64,000 nucleotides of DNA. It comes from a bacterium. Its GTDB lineage: Bacteria > Desulfobacterota > Binatia > HRBIN30 > CADEER01. The translations under genes and the position numbers were made by a program. Positions 52,912-61,900 of this stretch are shown piece by piece. Within the stretch, counting starts at the first letter, position 1, and each line of letters starts with the position of its first letter. The notes below the pieces were generated by a model. It had not been told where the DNA came from and did no database searches. It was given only the letters and a program-made list of their open reading frames with translations. Where the stretch lies: contig JAHBUY010000001.1 in assembly GCA_019637795.1 (NCBI GenBank), forward strand, positions 889,001 through 953,000, written 5' to 3'.

Positions 52912-53814
52912 TCATGCTGCGGTAGCAAGTGGCTGCTCGGTGAGGTCAGCGAGGACCTGGTCGGGGGTTCGGTAGCGGTGACGCTGGAGCAGCCACTGAG
53001 AGTTGTACGTGGCTTGGAAGTCAACGAGCGCCGCGCGGAGTTCCTCGATCGTCTCGAAGTGACGGACCCAGAGGAGATTCTCCTTGAGGGTGCGAAAGAA
53101 GCGCTCGGCGCAGCCGTTGCCCTCGGGCTCGCGCACGAAGGCCGGCGAGCTCTCGATCCCCAGGAACGTGATCTCGTTCTGGAAGTCGTCGGCCATGTAG
53201 TTCGAGCCGTGGTCGTGACGCAGCGTGAGGCCGCTGGCGCAGCCCTCGGCGAACTCGCCGAAGTGCCTCGCGACGCCCTGTCGGATCGGCTCGAGCGCCT
53301 CGAACCGATCCTGGCGCTTGGCGGCATGAATGCCGACGATCTGGCTGGTGCAGTGGTCGATGGCGATGAAGACCGCGGCCTGCCCATCGCGGATCGTCGG
53401 CGTGGTGGTCATGTCGGTGCCCCACATCACATTCGGCGCCGCGGTGGTGATGACGCCGTCATGGAGCCTGGCCTCGGTCGGCACCAGCGGGCGACACGGC
53501 GCCTGGAGGCCGTACTCGCGCATCAGCCGCCGCGTGCGCTCCTTCGAGGTTCGAATGCCGCCGTAGCGCAGGCGTGCCCAGATCTTGCGGTAGCCTTCGC
53601 CGGTGAAGGGAGACCCCTCGATGGCCTGGCGGATGTGCGCCACCAGCTCCAGGTCCGGGCACGACCCCTGCGGTCCGCGACGGCCCGGCGGGGGCGCATC
53701 CGGACGGTGTCGCAGCCGACGGGCGTAGATCGCCGAGCGCGACCGTCGCCATACCCTGCACACCCGCGCGAGCCCGTAGTGGCGATTCGCGGAGGGCGAC
53801 ACCGTCGAGCTCAT
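52912..53814 (-). CDS. IS3-family transposase OrfB (DDE integrase core)
   Basis: A 300-residue transposase: HTH_21-like N-terminal part (HYGLARVCRVWRRSRSAIYARR, then YRKIWARLRYGGIRTSKERTRRLMREYGL). The rve catalytic core has the first Asp in MWGTDMTTTP, the second in RHDHGSNYM and Glu in EGNGCAERF. The second Asp and Glu are 35 residues apart, the DD(35)E spacing of active IS3 enzymes. It ends LADLTEQPLATAA. The start ATG overlaps the OrfA stop, so translation is coupled rather than frameshift-fused. No stop or frameshift inside, so probably functional. Confidence 0.92.
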   Translation of the reverse strand: MSSTVSPSANRHYGLARVCRVWRRSRSAIYARRLRHRPDAPPPGRRGPQGSCPDLELVAHIRQAIEGSPFTGEGYRKIWARLRYGGIRTSKERTRRLMREYGLQAPCRPLVPTEARLHDGVITTAAPNVMWGTDMTTTPTIRDGQAAVFIAIDHCTSQIVGIHAAKRQDRFEALEPIRQGVARHFGEFAEGCASGLTLRHDHGSNYMADDFQNEITFLGIESSPAFVREPEGNGCAERFFRTLKENLLWVRHFETIEELRAALVDFQATYNSQWLLQRHRYRTPDQVLADLTEQPLATAA

Positions 53815-54203
53815 CGCCTCGACCTCCGCATCGCTAAAGGGTGGCGGCCCTCCAGGAGATCGACCTTCTGGTTCAACAGCTCGATCTCCATCGTCAGCTC
53901 GCCGATCTTCGCCTGAAGCCGCTGGCGCTCGCCGTCCTCGGCCGCATCCATCGCACGGCTCTTCAACCCCTGCGTCCCGCGGTCCATGAAGGCCTCCCGC
54001 CACGTCGACAGCCGCGCGGCCGTCACGCCCAGCTCGCGCGACATCTTCTCCAAGCTCTCCCCGCGCAGCAGGCGCAGCACCGCCTCCCGTTTGCGCTGCG
54101 CCGAGAACCGCCCCCGGTCCCCGCCGGCCGCCACGCCCGCCGCTCCGGTCGCCCTACGGGCTCCCTCCGCGCCGGGCGTGCCTCCTCCCTTGCTCTGCCC
54201 CAT
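53811..54203 (-). CDS. IS3-family transposase OrfA (helix-turn-helix)
   Basis: A 130-residue DNA-binding protein. A Gly/Ala/Arg-rich start is followed by the OrfA helix-turn-helix (FSAQRKREAVLRLLRGESLE, ELGVTAARLSTWREAFMDRG). A leucine-zipper-like coiled-coil comes last (KIGELTMEIELLNQKVDLLEG) and serves oligomerisation with OrfB. ATG chosen with GGAAG upstream; longer readings run into the element's end. Partner of the overlapping OrfB. Confidence 0.88.
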   Translation of the reverse strand: MGQSKGGGTPGAEGARRATGAAGVAAGGDRGRFSAQRKREAVLRLLRGESLEKMSRELGVTAARLSTWREAFMDRGTQGLKSRAMDAAEDGERQRLQAKIGELTMEIELLNQKVDLLEGRHPLAMRRSRR

Positions 54204-54278
54204 CTTCCACACACTCCTTCCTGCGAGACTCGTCCTATCCTCGCTGTCGAGCGTCCAGAGAAACTCTGGGGCGGGGGA

Positions 54279-54293
54279 ATTGGATGCAGCCCC
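54279..54293. repeat. right 15-bp direct repeat flanking the IS element
   Basis: ATTGGATGCAGCCCC, identical to the left copy. Read on the minus strand it encodes GCIQ of the interrupted host gene. Confidence 0.75.
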
Positions 54294-54590
54294 AGTGTGG
54301 CGGCGCGCAGAGGCTGTACAGTGGGTTACAGCAGAGCTCGCCGAGGGGGCAGAGCACCGATCCGCACGGCTCGCGCCCGTCGGGTGGCGGTTCGCAGTCA
54401 TCGCGCATCGCGGCATTGACCGCGGCGATCAGGCAGGCGATGGCGACGCGGTCACCGCCGTCGCAGGCGATCGAGGGGCACGCGGCCAGCGGCGCTTCGC
54501 CCGCGGCCACTCTCACCGCCGCGATCAGCTCCGCGATTCGCACCCGCCCATCGCCGTCGCAGTCGCCGATGCAAACGGGAAGGGAGGAAC
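54279..54590 (-). pseudogene. EF-hand/dockerin-like gene fragment, 3' end interrupted by the IS
   Basis: The minus strand reads CIGDCDGDGRVRIAELIAAV and CDGGDRVAIACLIAAVNAAM, the same paired Ca-loop repeat as in the protein at 21.7 kb, then a Cys-rich tail (CGSVLCPLGELCCNPLYSLC) ending HWGCIQ. Removing the IS and one 15-bp repeat joins GCIQ directly to a TAG at 52851-52849, so the gene was cut at its last codons. The present frame runs 14 codons into the IS. Its 5' part is missing; sequence upstream belongs to a truncated nitroreductase. Confidence 0.7.
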
Positions 54591-54739
54591 ACCGCGGCCC
54601 CGGTCGGCGCCTTGAGCGCCAGCTCGATGAGCTTCAGTACCAGCGCGTCGTCGACCGGGTCGGGCTTGAGGCGGCGGATGGCGCGCTGGGTCAACATGGC
54701 GTCTTCCAGCGGCATGCTGAAGTCTGGCGGCTGCGTCAT
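54452..54739 (-). pseudogene. truncated nitroreductase copy
   Basis: Codons for about the first 46 residues (MPLEDAMLTQRAIRRLKPDP..., ending LKAPTG) are roughly 90 percent identical at DNA level to the start of the intact nitroreductase at 51.4 kb. Similarity stops near 54603. The frame then continues into unrelated sequence (AAVFLPSRLHRRLRRRW). The junction segment GGGAGGAACACCGCGGCCCCGGT also occurs just beyond the stop of the intact gene (50763-50785). So the copy has lost its last three quarters by an internal deletion. Confidence 0.8.
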
Positions 54740-54987
54740 GCGGCGCATGAAAGCACGGCCGGGCCGCCGAGGGCGAGCGTTCACGCGGCGGCGCGGGGCG
54801 CACGACGTTCTGGCGAGACCGCCGGCGGGCGTCGTCGATCCGCGCGCACGGCGCTCGAGGGGCGGCTGGCGGGCAGCGCCGGAGGCGGGATCCGAGCAGC
54901 GCGCCGGGCCTGTTCGACGGGGTGGCGACGGGCGGCCGGGCAGTTTCTGTATTGACCGACGCCGCGTCTCGCGTAGTCCAGATGGGC

Positions 54988-56331
54988 ATGAAAGAGCCCC
55001 AGCGCGCAGTCCTCCCCGTTCGCCTGGCCGTTCTGGCCCTCGCCGTGCTGCTCGCCGGCTGCGGCGATGACGATGCCGACGCGCTTCCCGCCTGCAGCGG
55101 CGGACCCAGCCCCGGCGTGCCGCCGGCCGCGGGCTACCTCACCCTGCGCGAGGACGTGCTGATCAACGCCGACTACTGGGAGGACGAGCCGCGCATCCTC
55201 GGCGCCGGCCTCGGCTTCACCGCCATCATCGGCGTGCCCGGTCTGAGCTCGAGCGATCTCAACACCCAACGCCTGTCGGTGCTCGACGCCGGCGGCGCGT
55301 GGAACACGGTCACCACCTCGTCCGGCACCATCGCGCAGCGCGCCTACACCTCGGCCGCGTCGCCGGCCGCGGTCGCCAACGGCTACGGATGGCAGGTGCA
55401 GTACTGCGACGGTCTGCCGATCGAGTTCAGCTGGCCGGTGCGGCCGAGCACGGTCGATGCAAGCGACTTCCGCGTCCACCTGAACGACGGCACCGTGGTG
55501 ACGCCCAAGGTGGTCTCGATCAACCCCAACCTGGAGTACAACGAGCGCTCGACGGTGGTGATCTTCGGCGGCTTCGGCAACCGCAAGGTGCCCGGCGTGA
55601 AGGGCGCCCGTTATCCGGTCTTCTTCGAGATCGTTCCCGACGCTACCCCGATGCAACTGGTCGGTCCGGGCGGACGGATCGTCAGCGCCGTCGGCCTCAC
55701 CTTCGGCGACGGCACGACACCGCGGACGGCGTACAACCCGGGCAACGGTCCGACGCTCGCGGCGGCCAAGCTGAGCCGCATGTCCACCAGCGGCGAGGGC
55801 GCGCCGGTGTTGTTCGCCGCCCAACTGCCCAATGACGGCGTCGCGCTCTACGGCTCGGCAGCCGCCTACCGTCTGCGCGTGCTCACCACCGGCGGCTTCT
55901 CGCCCGACGGCGTGCGCAGCGTCTACCCGACCGAGTTCAGCCGCTACTTCCGCGTGCTGGCGGTCGACGCGCAGGGCAACGACCACTGGATCGAACAGGC
56001 CGGTCAGGCCTACGCGATCGACGGCGGCTCGCTCACGGTGCTCGGCCTGGCCGACCTCGGCGTGGCGCAGGACAGCTACGACGAGGCCTACGTCGAGGAC
56101 CACGACAACCAGATCGACATCGTCATCGCTGGCGACGAGTCGGCGGTTCGCGCCATCCGCATGGTCGAGGTGCCGAGCAGCGGCGGCTACTCGCCCTTCT
56201 ACAACCCGGGCGGCCCAGGCAACGCCCCGGCGCCGGGCACCGTCTACACCCAGCCGACCGGGCTGATTCAGCAGTCGGTCACCATGGCCCTGGATGATCC
56301 GATGACGGTGACCTGGCAGGCCGTCCGATAG
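54988..56331 (+). CDS. secreted lipoprotein of unknown function
   Basis: A 447-residue exported lipoprotein with an ideal lipobox LAVLLAGC (Cys near residue 21), then an acidic DDDADAL stretch. The mature part is rich in Gly/Val/Thr beta structure: LREDVLINADYWEDEPRILG, the FSWPVRPSTVDASDFRVHLNDG region resembling an immunoglobulin-like fold, and YDEAYVEDHDNQIDIVIAGDES. I do not recognise the family. An alternative ATG lies two codons upstream. Stands at the edge of the scarred zone, divergent from the nitroreductase remnant. Confidence 0.72.
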   Translation: MKEPQRAVLPVRLAVLALAVLLAGCGDDDADALPACSGGPSPGVPPAAGYLTLREDVLINADYWEDEPRILGAGLGFTAIIGVPGLSSSDLNTQRLSVLDAGGAWNTVTTSSGTIAQRAYTSAASPAAVANGYGWQVQYCDGLPIEFSWPVRPSTVDASDFRVHLNDGTVVTPKVVSINPNLEYNERSTVVIFGGFGNRKVPGVKGARYPVFFEIVPDATPMQLVGPGGRIVSAVGLTFGDGTTPRTAYNPGNGPTLAAAKLSRMSTSGEGAPVLFAAQLPNDGVALYGSAAAYRLRVLTTGGFSPDGVRSVYPTEFSRYFRVLAVDAQGNDHWIEQAGQAYAIDGGSLTVLGLADLGVAQDSYDEAYVEDHDNQIDIVIAGDESAVRAIRMVEVPSSGGYSPFYNPGGPGNAPAPGTVYTQPTGLIQQSVTMALDDPMTVTWQAVR

Positions 56332-56495
56332 GACCGGGACGACCACCGTTCGGGGACCGGACGCCCGTCCGCGAGATCGGCGCCATGCCTGCGTCGAACA
56401 TGACGTGAACGGCACGCCCACGAACGTCGCGGCAACCGGGGCCGACGAACGCGGGCGCCTGCGCCACACTGCAGGAGGAGGCGGCGGGTAGGTAC

Positions 56496-56575
56496 CTTGT
56501 GCTCGTGAGCGAAGTCTCGCGAGGCGAGGCACCCCGACTGGCTCCGCTGAGGACGAGGGCCACGGCGCGGCCGGA
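56496..56575. repeat. dispersed repeat, intact copy
   Basis: GTGCTCGTGAGCGAAGTCT, a CGCGAGGCGAGG joint and CACCCCGACTGGCTCCGCTG then AGGACGAGGGCCACGGCGCG lie in this order. The same two halves occur at 62.5-62.7 kb in reversed order about 90 bp apart. No gene covers it. Confidence 0.65.
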
Positions 56576-56606
56576 AGCCGGCGCACGCCGCTGCCCCGAG
56601 CTCGGC

Positions 56607-58322
56607 CTACTTCGCCACCCAGGCCGCCTCGTAGGCGCGTTTCACCACCGAGCAGGCCTCGCCGTAGTCGCCGCGCCGGGAGTTGATCAGCAGCACGGCC
56701 TGCACCCCCGCGGGCAGGTCGGCGATGCAGGTCGAGTTGCCGGGCTCCTTGGTCCGGAAGCAGGTCTGGGTGCCCTCCGAGCCCGGCTGCGGGTAGCAGA
56801 CGCCGCCGCCGTGCATGCGGTAGGTGCCGAGCTTCCCGGCGGTGAAACCCGTCCACGCGTTCGGATCGAGCCAGCCGAGGAAGCGGTCGTACATCAACTG
56901 CCGCGTCTTCGGCTTGAGCACCTTGTCGTTGTACCGCACGTGGGCGAGGAACTGCGCCAGCTCCATCGCCGACATGTACCAACCGCCGCCGCCACCTGTG
57001 AAGTACCAATCGCCTGCCGAGACTCCGCCGAGCGCCGGCTCGCGCGAGTCGTACAACAGCGCCTCCGGCCCCTCGGCTAGGTTGGGCGCCAAGCCCGGTC
57101 CGCCACACGGTCCGTCCCCCGGCGGCGCCGCCAACCCCATCGCCGCGAAGACATTGCATTGCATGTGGGTGGCGTACGTCAGCGCCGTAAAGCCTGGGCA
57201 GAATCCGGTCCAGGGAAATCCACCGCATGCGAAGCCCTGCATGTAGTACAGCATGGCGCGAAACAGGGCGAAGTTGGCGTTGTTGTAGTGATACACCTTG
57301 TCGGCGGGGTCGACGCCGAGCTCGACGCACGCCTTCATTCCGTCCCAACTCGTGGGACACGTCTTCCGGTTGCCCTCGCTGTCCCGACCGCCCAGCCCAG
57401 TCTTCTGGGTCAGCAGCTCCTCGAACGTGAGCTCCGCCACGTTGGCGCCGGGCACCCAATCCGGAGGCAGGTAGGGACCGATCGGCGATGCCAACAGCGC
57501 TTCGACGTCCGGGCCCATTTTCTGCAATTGGATGAGTACGCCGACGGCGGTCAGGGTCTTCGAGACGCTGGCGAGATGGACCTCGTCGTTGAGGCCGAGA
57601 GGAACGACGGGATTCGAGTCGATGATCGTCTGGCGCAGCCCGGTGGCGAAGGAATTGACCGGCTGTCCGTGCCGGTTCACCACCACCGCGTACCCGGTGA
57701 CCGAGAACGCCAGATCGCCCTGGACGCTGGCGATGAAGGTCTGGGAGTCGAAGTCCAAAGCGTTCTTGATGTTCAGGGTCTTGGCGTACGCCGCCCCGGC
57801 CTTGGTGTGGTCGCCGGCGGCGACAGCCAGGTCGCCGGCAGCTAGCGCCGCCTGGGCTCGCGACAGCATGCGCGGCGGCACCGCCGCGCGCTCCGCCAGT
57901 TCCAGCCACCCATCGGCGATCGCGCGACCGACTTCGGAGAGGTCGGCTCGCCAGCGCCCGATCTCATCGACCCGATCCGGGTCTGCTGCGGCCCGGCGCG
58001 CCGCGGTCGCCAGCCGCCGTTGCGCCGTCCGAATCCGCGCCAGCGCGCTGCGCAGGTTGGGCTCGAGGGCGGCCATGCTCCGGCGCGCGCGATCGAGTTG
58101 GAGCGACGCCTTCGCGAGCTCGCCAGCGACATCGCCGGACGCGCCTGGGCTGGCCGCGAGCGCGGAGCGGATTTCGTCGAGGCGCGCCAGCGGGCTATCG
58201 ACCGGTTCGACCTCGGGCGGGGTCTGAACGGTGATGTCGTCGTCGGGCTCGGGTGGCGTCTGTGCCGGTGCGCTTCCGGCGACCGCCAGGGCTGCAGCAA
58301 AGGCCATGATCACGTTCTTCAT
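56607..58322 (-). CDS. secreted serine hydrolase, class C beta-lactamase/PBP-like
   Basis: A 571-residue exported protein. After the signal peptide (VIMAFAAALAVAGSAPAQ) comes a helical region of about 150 residues (residues 45-185) with Arg/Ala-rich coiled-coil character and no catalytic pattern. The beta-lactamase-fold domain follows with SVSK (S252-K255), YNN (347-349) and HGG in YRMHGGGVC in place of the KTG triad. Ten or more Cys in this domain suggest disulfides (CPTSWDGMKAC, FACGGFPWTGFC). GGAGGAG precedes the ATG. Likely a D-peptide/ester hydrolase of the cell envelope rather than an antibiotic lactamase. Helical front domain is unusual. Confidence 0.82.
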   Translation of the reverse strand: MKNVIMAFAAALAVAGSAPAQTPPEPDDDITVQTPPEVEPVDSPLARLDEIRSALAASPGASGDVAGELAKASLQLDRARRSMAALEPNLRSALARIRTAQRRLATAARRAAADPDRVDEIGRWRADLSEVGRAIADGWLELAERAAVPPRMLSRAQAALAAGDLAVAAGDHTKAGAAYAKTLNIKNALDFDSQTFIASVQGDLAFSVTGYAVVVNRHGQPVNSFATGLRQTIIDSNPVVPLGLNDEVHLASVSKTLTAVGVLIQLQKMGPDVEALLASPIGPYLPPDWVPGANVAELTFEELLTQKTGLGGRDSEGNRKTCPTSWDGMKACVELGVDPADKVYHYNNANFALFRAMLYYMQGFACGGFPWTGFCPGFTALTYATHMQCNVFAAMGLAAPPGDGPCGGPGLAPNLAEGPEALLYDSREPALGGVSAGDWYFTGGGGGWYMSAMELAQFLAHVRYNDKVLKPKTRQLMYDRFLGWLDPNAWTGFTAGKLGTYRMHGGGVCYPQPGSEGTQTCFRTKEPGNSTCIADLPAGVQAVLLINSRRGDYGEACSVVKRAYEAAWVAK

Positions 58323-58517
58323 TTGGCTCCTCCCGGCGAGTTTGGTCGCGGCTCCGCGTCGGGGCGGGCGGTCGCGACACGCGGTTACCGGAGAAGGCGG
58401 GACATCGGCTGTCCCGGGCGGGACACGGGTGCCGTCCCGAATACCGAACCCGACGCAGCACCGAGGGCGCTGAACCGCCATTCGGCATCGTGTCGTGATT
58501 CGCTCGGACTGATCACG

Positions 58518-58655
58518 ATGGCGAACGTCGCGCCGCTCACCGACGCGGTCTCCGTCTGCGAGGCCGGCGACGCCAACCGCGACGGCCAGATTACCATCGG
58601 CGAGCTGGTCACGGCGGTGCGCCACGCCCTCGACGGCTGCCCGCTGGTCGGCTGA
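58518..58655 (+). pseudogene. single EF-hand/dockerin-repeat fragment
   Basis: A 45-codon frame, MANVAPLTDAVSVCEAGDAN then RDGQITIGELVTAVRHALDGC, matches the second half of the Ca-loop repeat pairs at 21.7 and 54.5 kb and ends CPLVG. No signal peptide, first repeat or upstream partner is present, so it is a remnant or a tiny protein rather than a full gene. Confidence 0.5.
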
Positions 58656-58937
58656 CGAACCCGCGCAAGGCCCGCCTCGCGACGCGCCCTTCGAACGCCG
58701 CTCGCGAGCCAGGCCTTCATCGTCGCCGATGGCGCAAGCGAGGTGAAAGATCTCGCGCCTTCTGTGGGGCTCACGCACCGATCGTGGCGTCCGCGCGTTG
58801 TGGATCGAGGACCGAGCGCAGCGGTGGGACGGCGGCTTGACCGGGCGCACGGAGCCGCGTCTCGACGGCGGCCTCGGAGCGCGCTCCCTTCCGGTTTGCC
58901 TTCAATCGTCGCCAGCCCTGTTGTACTGACTCACCTG

Positions 58938-61900
58938 ATGGTGTCGTCGCACTCGGTGGTCAGCGTGCAGACGAACCGCGAGCCGCTGTTCATCGGACGC
59001 GAGGCGGAGATCGCGGAGCTGGGCGCCGCGTTGGCCAGGGCCGCTGCCGGCTGCGGCCAGGTAGTTCTGATTGGCGGTGAAGCGGGAATCGGCAAGACGG
59101 CGCTGGTCGCCCGCGCGACGCGTGAGCTGCGGCCGGGCGATGAGGGATCGGCGCCGCTGCTCCTCTGGGGGCGTTGCTGGGAGGGTGACGGCGCGCCGCC
59201 GTTCTGGCCCTGGTCTCACGCGCTGAGGCACTACATCGTCGACCGCGACCTCGCCGACCTGGAGGACGAGCTTGGTGACGGTGCCGTCGAGATCGCGCGG
59301 ATCGTTCCGCAGTTGCGGCGGCGCTTTCGCGCCGTGGCCGACGTCGGCGAATCCGATACCGAGCCGGCGCGCGTTCGCCTGTTCGATCACTTCACCGGTT
59401 TCCTGCGCCTCGCCAGTGCGACGCAGCCGCTGGTCATCGTGCTCGACGACCTGCAATGGGCCGATGTCCCGTCATTGCGGTTACTCGAGTTCGTGGCGCG
59501 CGAGATTGCCGACTCACCGATCGCCATCCTGGGGACCTACCGCGACACGGACATCGGGCCGGGGTCTCGGGTGTCTCACTCTCTCGGCGCGCTGACGCGC
59601 GAGCCGGTGACCGTGCGCCTGGTCCTCTCCGGTCTGGACGCCGGCGAATGCGCGCGGGTGGTGGATCGGATCGCCGGCGTCGAGGTGTCTCCTCGCGTCG
59701 CGGCGGCGATCCACGCGCGCACGAACGGCAACCCGCTCTACATCTGCGAGATCGTGCGCTGGCTGGCCTCCGAGGGCAGCCTCGCTGCAGCCGAGGACAG
59801 TCAGATGTGGACCCGCAGCGTTCCCGCCGGGCTGGCCCAGGTGATCGGCCGGCGCCTCGAGCCGCTGGGCGCCGATGCCGGCGCGGTCCTCGAGGTGGCG
59901 GCGTTGATCGGGCCACTCTTCGACCTCGATACGCTGTGTGCCGTGTGTGTGCGCGTCTCCACCGTCGGCGCGGGCGATGTCGCGGCGCACCTCGACCGCG
60001 CGGCTGCCGCGGGACTCGTGGGCGCGGGGAGTGACGGCGCCGGACAGCTCGCGTTCACCCATGCCCTCATCGCAGACGTCGTCCGTTCGCGGATCGGCCC
60101 GATCCGCCGCCGGCAACTGCACGCCGAGATCGTTGCGCAGCTCGAAGGCTCGGGCGCCGTCTCCGCAGATCGCCTCGCGGCGCTCGCCTGGCACGCGTCC
60201 GAAGCCGGCCCTGGCTACGCCGCGCGGGCCTATCGCTATGCCTGCCGCGCCGGCGACGCGGCGGCGGAGCGGGGAGCCTTCGAGGACGCGGCCCGCTTCT
60301 ACGAGGCGGCGTTGCGGACCGTGGTTGCCGGAGATGTCGGGATGGCGAGCGAGCGCATCCACCTCCTCGAGGCCCTCGCCAACGCGCGGCGGGCCGCCGG
60401 ATCCCTGTCGGAATCCCGCCCGCTCTACGCCGAGGTTGCCGGTGAGGCGCTGCGAACCGGCGCGCACGACCGCCTCACGCGTGCCGTCCTCGCGCTCGCG
60501 CACGTGGTCCCCGAGTACGGCAGGTCCGACCCCAACACGAGTCTCTGGCTGGATACCGCCCTTCGCCACGTCGGCAACGGCGATCCGGTGCTGCGCAGTC
60601 GGCTGCTGGCTCGGAGCGCCATGGAGCTGTGGTCGGTCGATTACCACCGCGCCGGCGCCATGGCTCGCGAAGCGCTGGACCTGGCCCTGCGCGCCAATGA
60701 TGCGAACGCCATTGCCTATGCCTACTACGCTCGCTTCGGCGGCGATCTCGATATCGATCGCGCGGCGGCCGGCGCGGCGATGTTGGCCGCCGGCGAGCGG
60801 GCCGGCGACCTCGAGCTGATCGCCGAGGCGCGGATCCAACGCTTGCGCAGCTTTCTCGAAGTGGGGGATGCCGGCGCCGTGGGCGTCGAGATCGTCGCCC
60901 TGCAGGATCTCGCCGGCCGCTCGCGTCGGCCACGACATCAATGGCTGGCGCAGATGTCCCAGGCGAGCTGGCTGATCACGCAAGGTCAGTTCGACGCCGG
61001 CGAGGAGACCGCGCTACGCGCGCAGCGATTCGGTGAGCGCGCGGAGGAGCCGAACGCGGCGCAGATTCTGGCGGCCCAGGTGGCGCAGATTCGCGACCGG
61101 CAGGGCCGCCTCGAGGAAATCATGCCGGTGGTCGAAGCCGTGGTCGCGGAGCGCGGCGAGGTGCCGGCCTGGCGAGCGGGGCTCGCCTACGGCTACGCGC
61201 GCCTTGGCCGCATGGAGGAGGCGTCGGCCGCCTTCGCGGCAATCATGGACCGGGACGAGGTCCTGGCGCGCCGCGACAATTCCTGGATGGTCATGATGCA
61301 CTATCTGGCCTGCGCCGCCGGCGAGATCGGTGACCGTCGCCGAGCCGCCGTCGTGTACGGCCTGCTGCAGCCGTACTCTGGACGCAACATCGTCGATGAC
61401 AATAGCTGCTACGGGCCGGCCGATTACGCGCTGGCGCGACTCGCCCTGGTCCTGGACGACGCCGCCGCTGCCGCGCGTCACTTCGAGGGGGCGTTGCGCG
61501 TCAGCCGCAGCACGTTGGCCTTCCCGGCGTTGGCCGAGGCACAGGCTGAGTACGGTGCCTGGTTGGCGCGTGACGGCGGCGATGCCGAGCGAGCCGGCGA
61601 CCTGTTGCGCGCCGCGCATCGCACCGCCGACCGCCTGGGGATGCACGCGCTCGCGGCCCGCACCGCGGCAGCCATCCCCGTGTCGGCGCCGGGCAGCGCC
61701 GCTACCGAGGCCGAGGACGTCACCGCGACGTCCGATCGGCCCACGTTCCGTCGAGACGGCGATTTCTGGACCCTGACCTACCGCGGAACGCTGTCGCGGG
61801 TGCGCAACAGCAAGGGATTGCACTATCTGGCGATGCTGCTGCGTGAGCCCGGGCGCGAATGGCACGTGACCGACTTCGTGGCGCAGGCGGCGCTGGCCGC

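Larger units (their letters stand above)
52866..54278 (-). mobile_element. IS3-like insertion sequence, 1413 bp, two-ORF transposase
   Basis: Contains orfA and orfB overlapping by ATGA on the minus strand. Imperfect terminal inverted repeats are TGTAATGCCCCAGGG...CTGGAC at the left (52866-52889) and, read inward from the right, TCCCCCGCCCCAGAG...CTGGAC (54278-54253). In both the GCCCCAG box begins exactly seven bases from the edge of a 15-bp direct repeat, which fixes the ends. The transposase looks intact. IS3 members normally make 3-5 bp duplications, so 15 bp is unusual. Confidence 0.85.
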
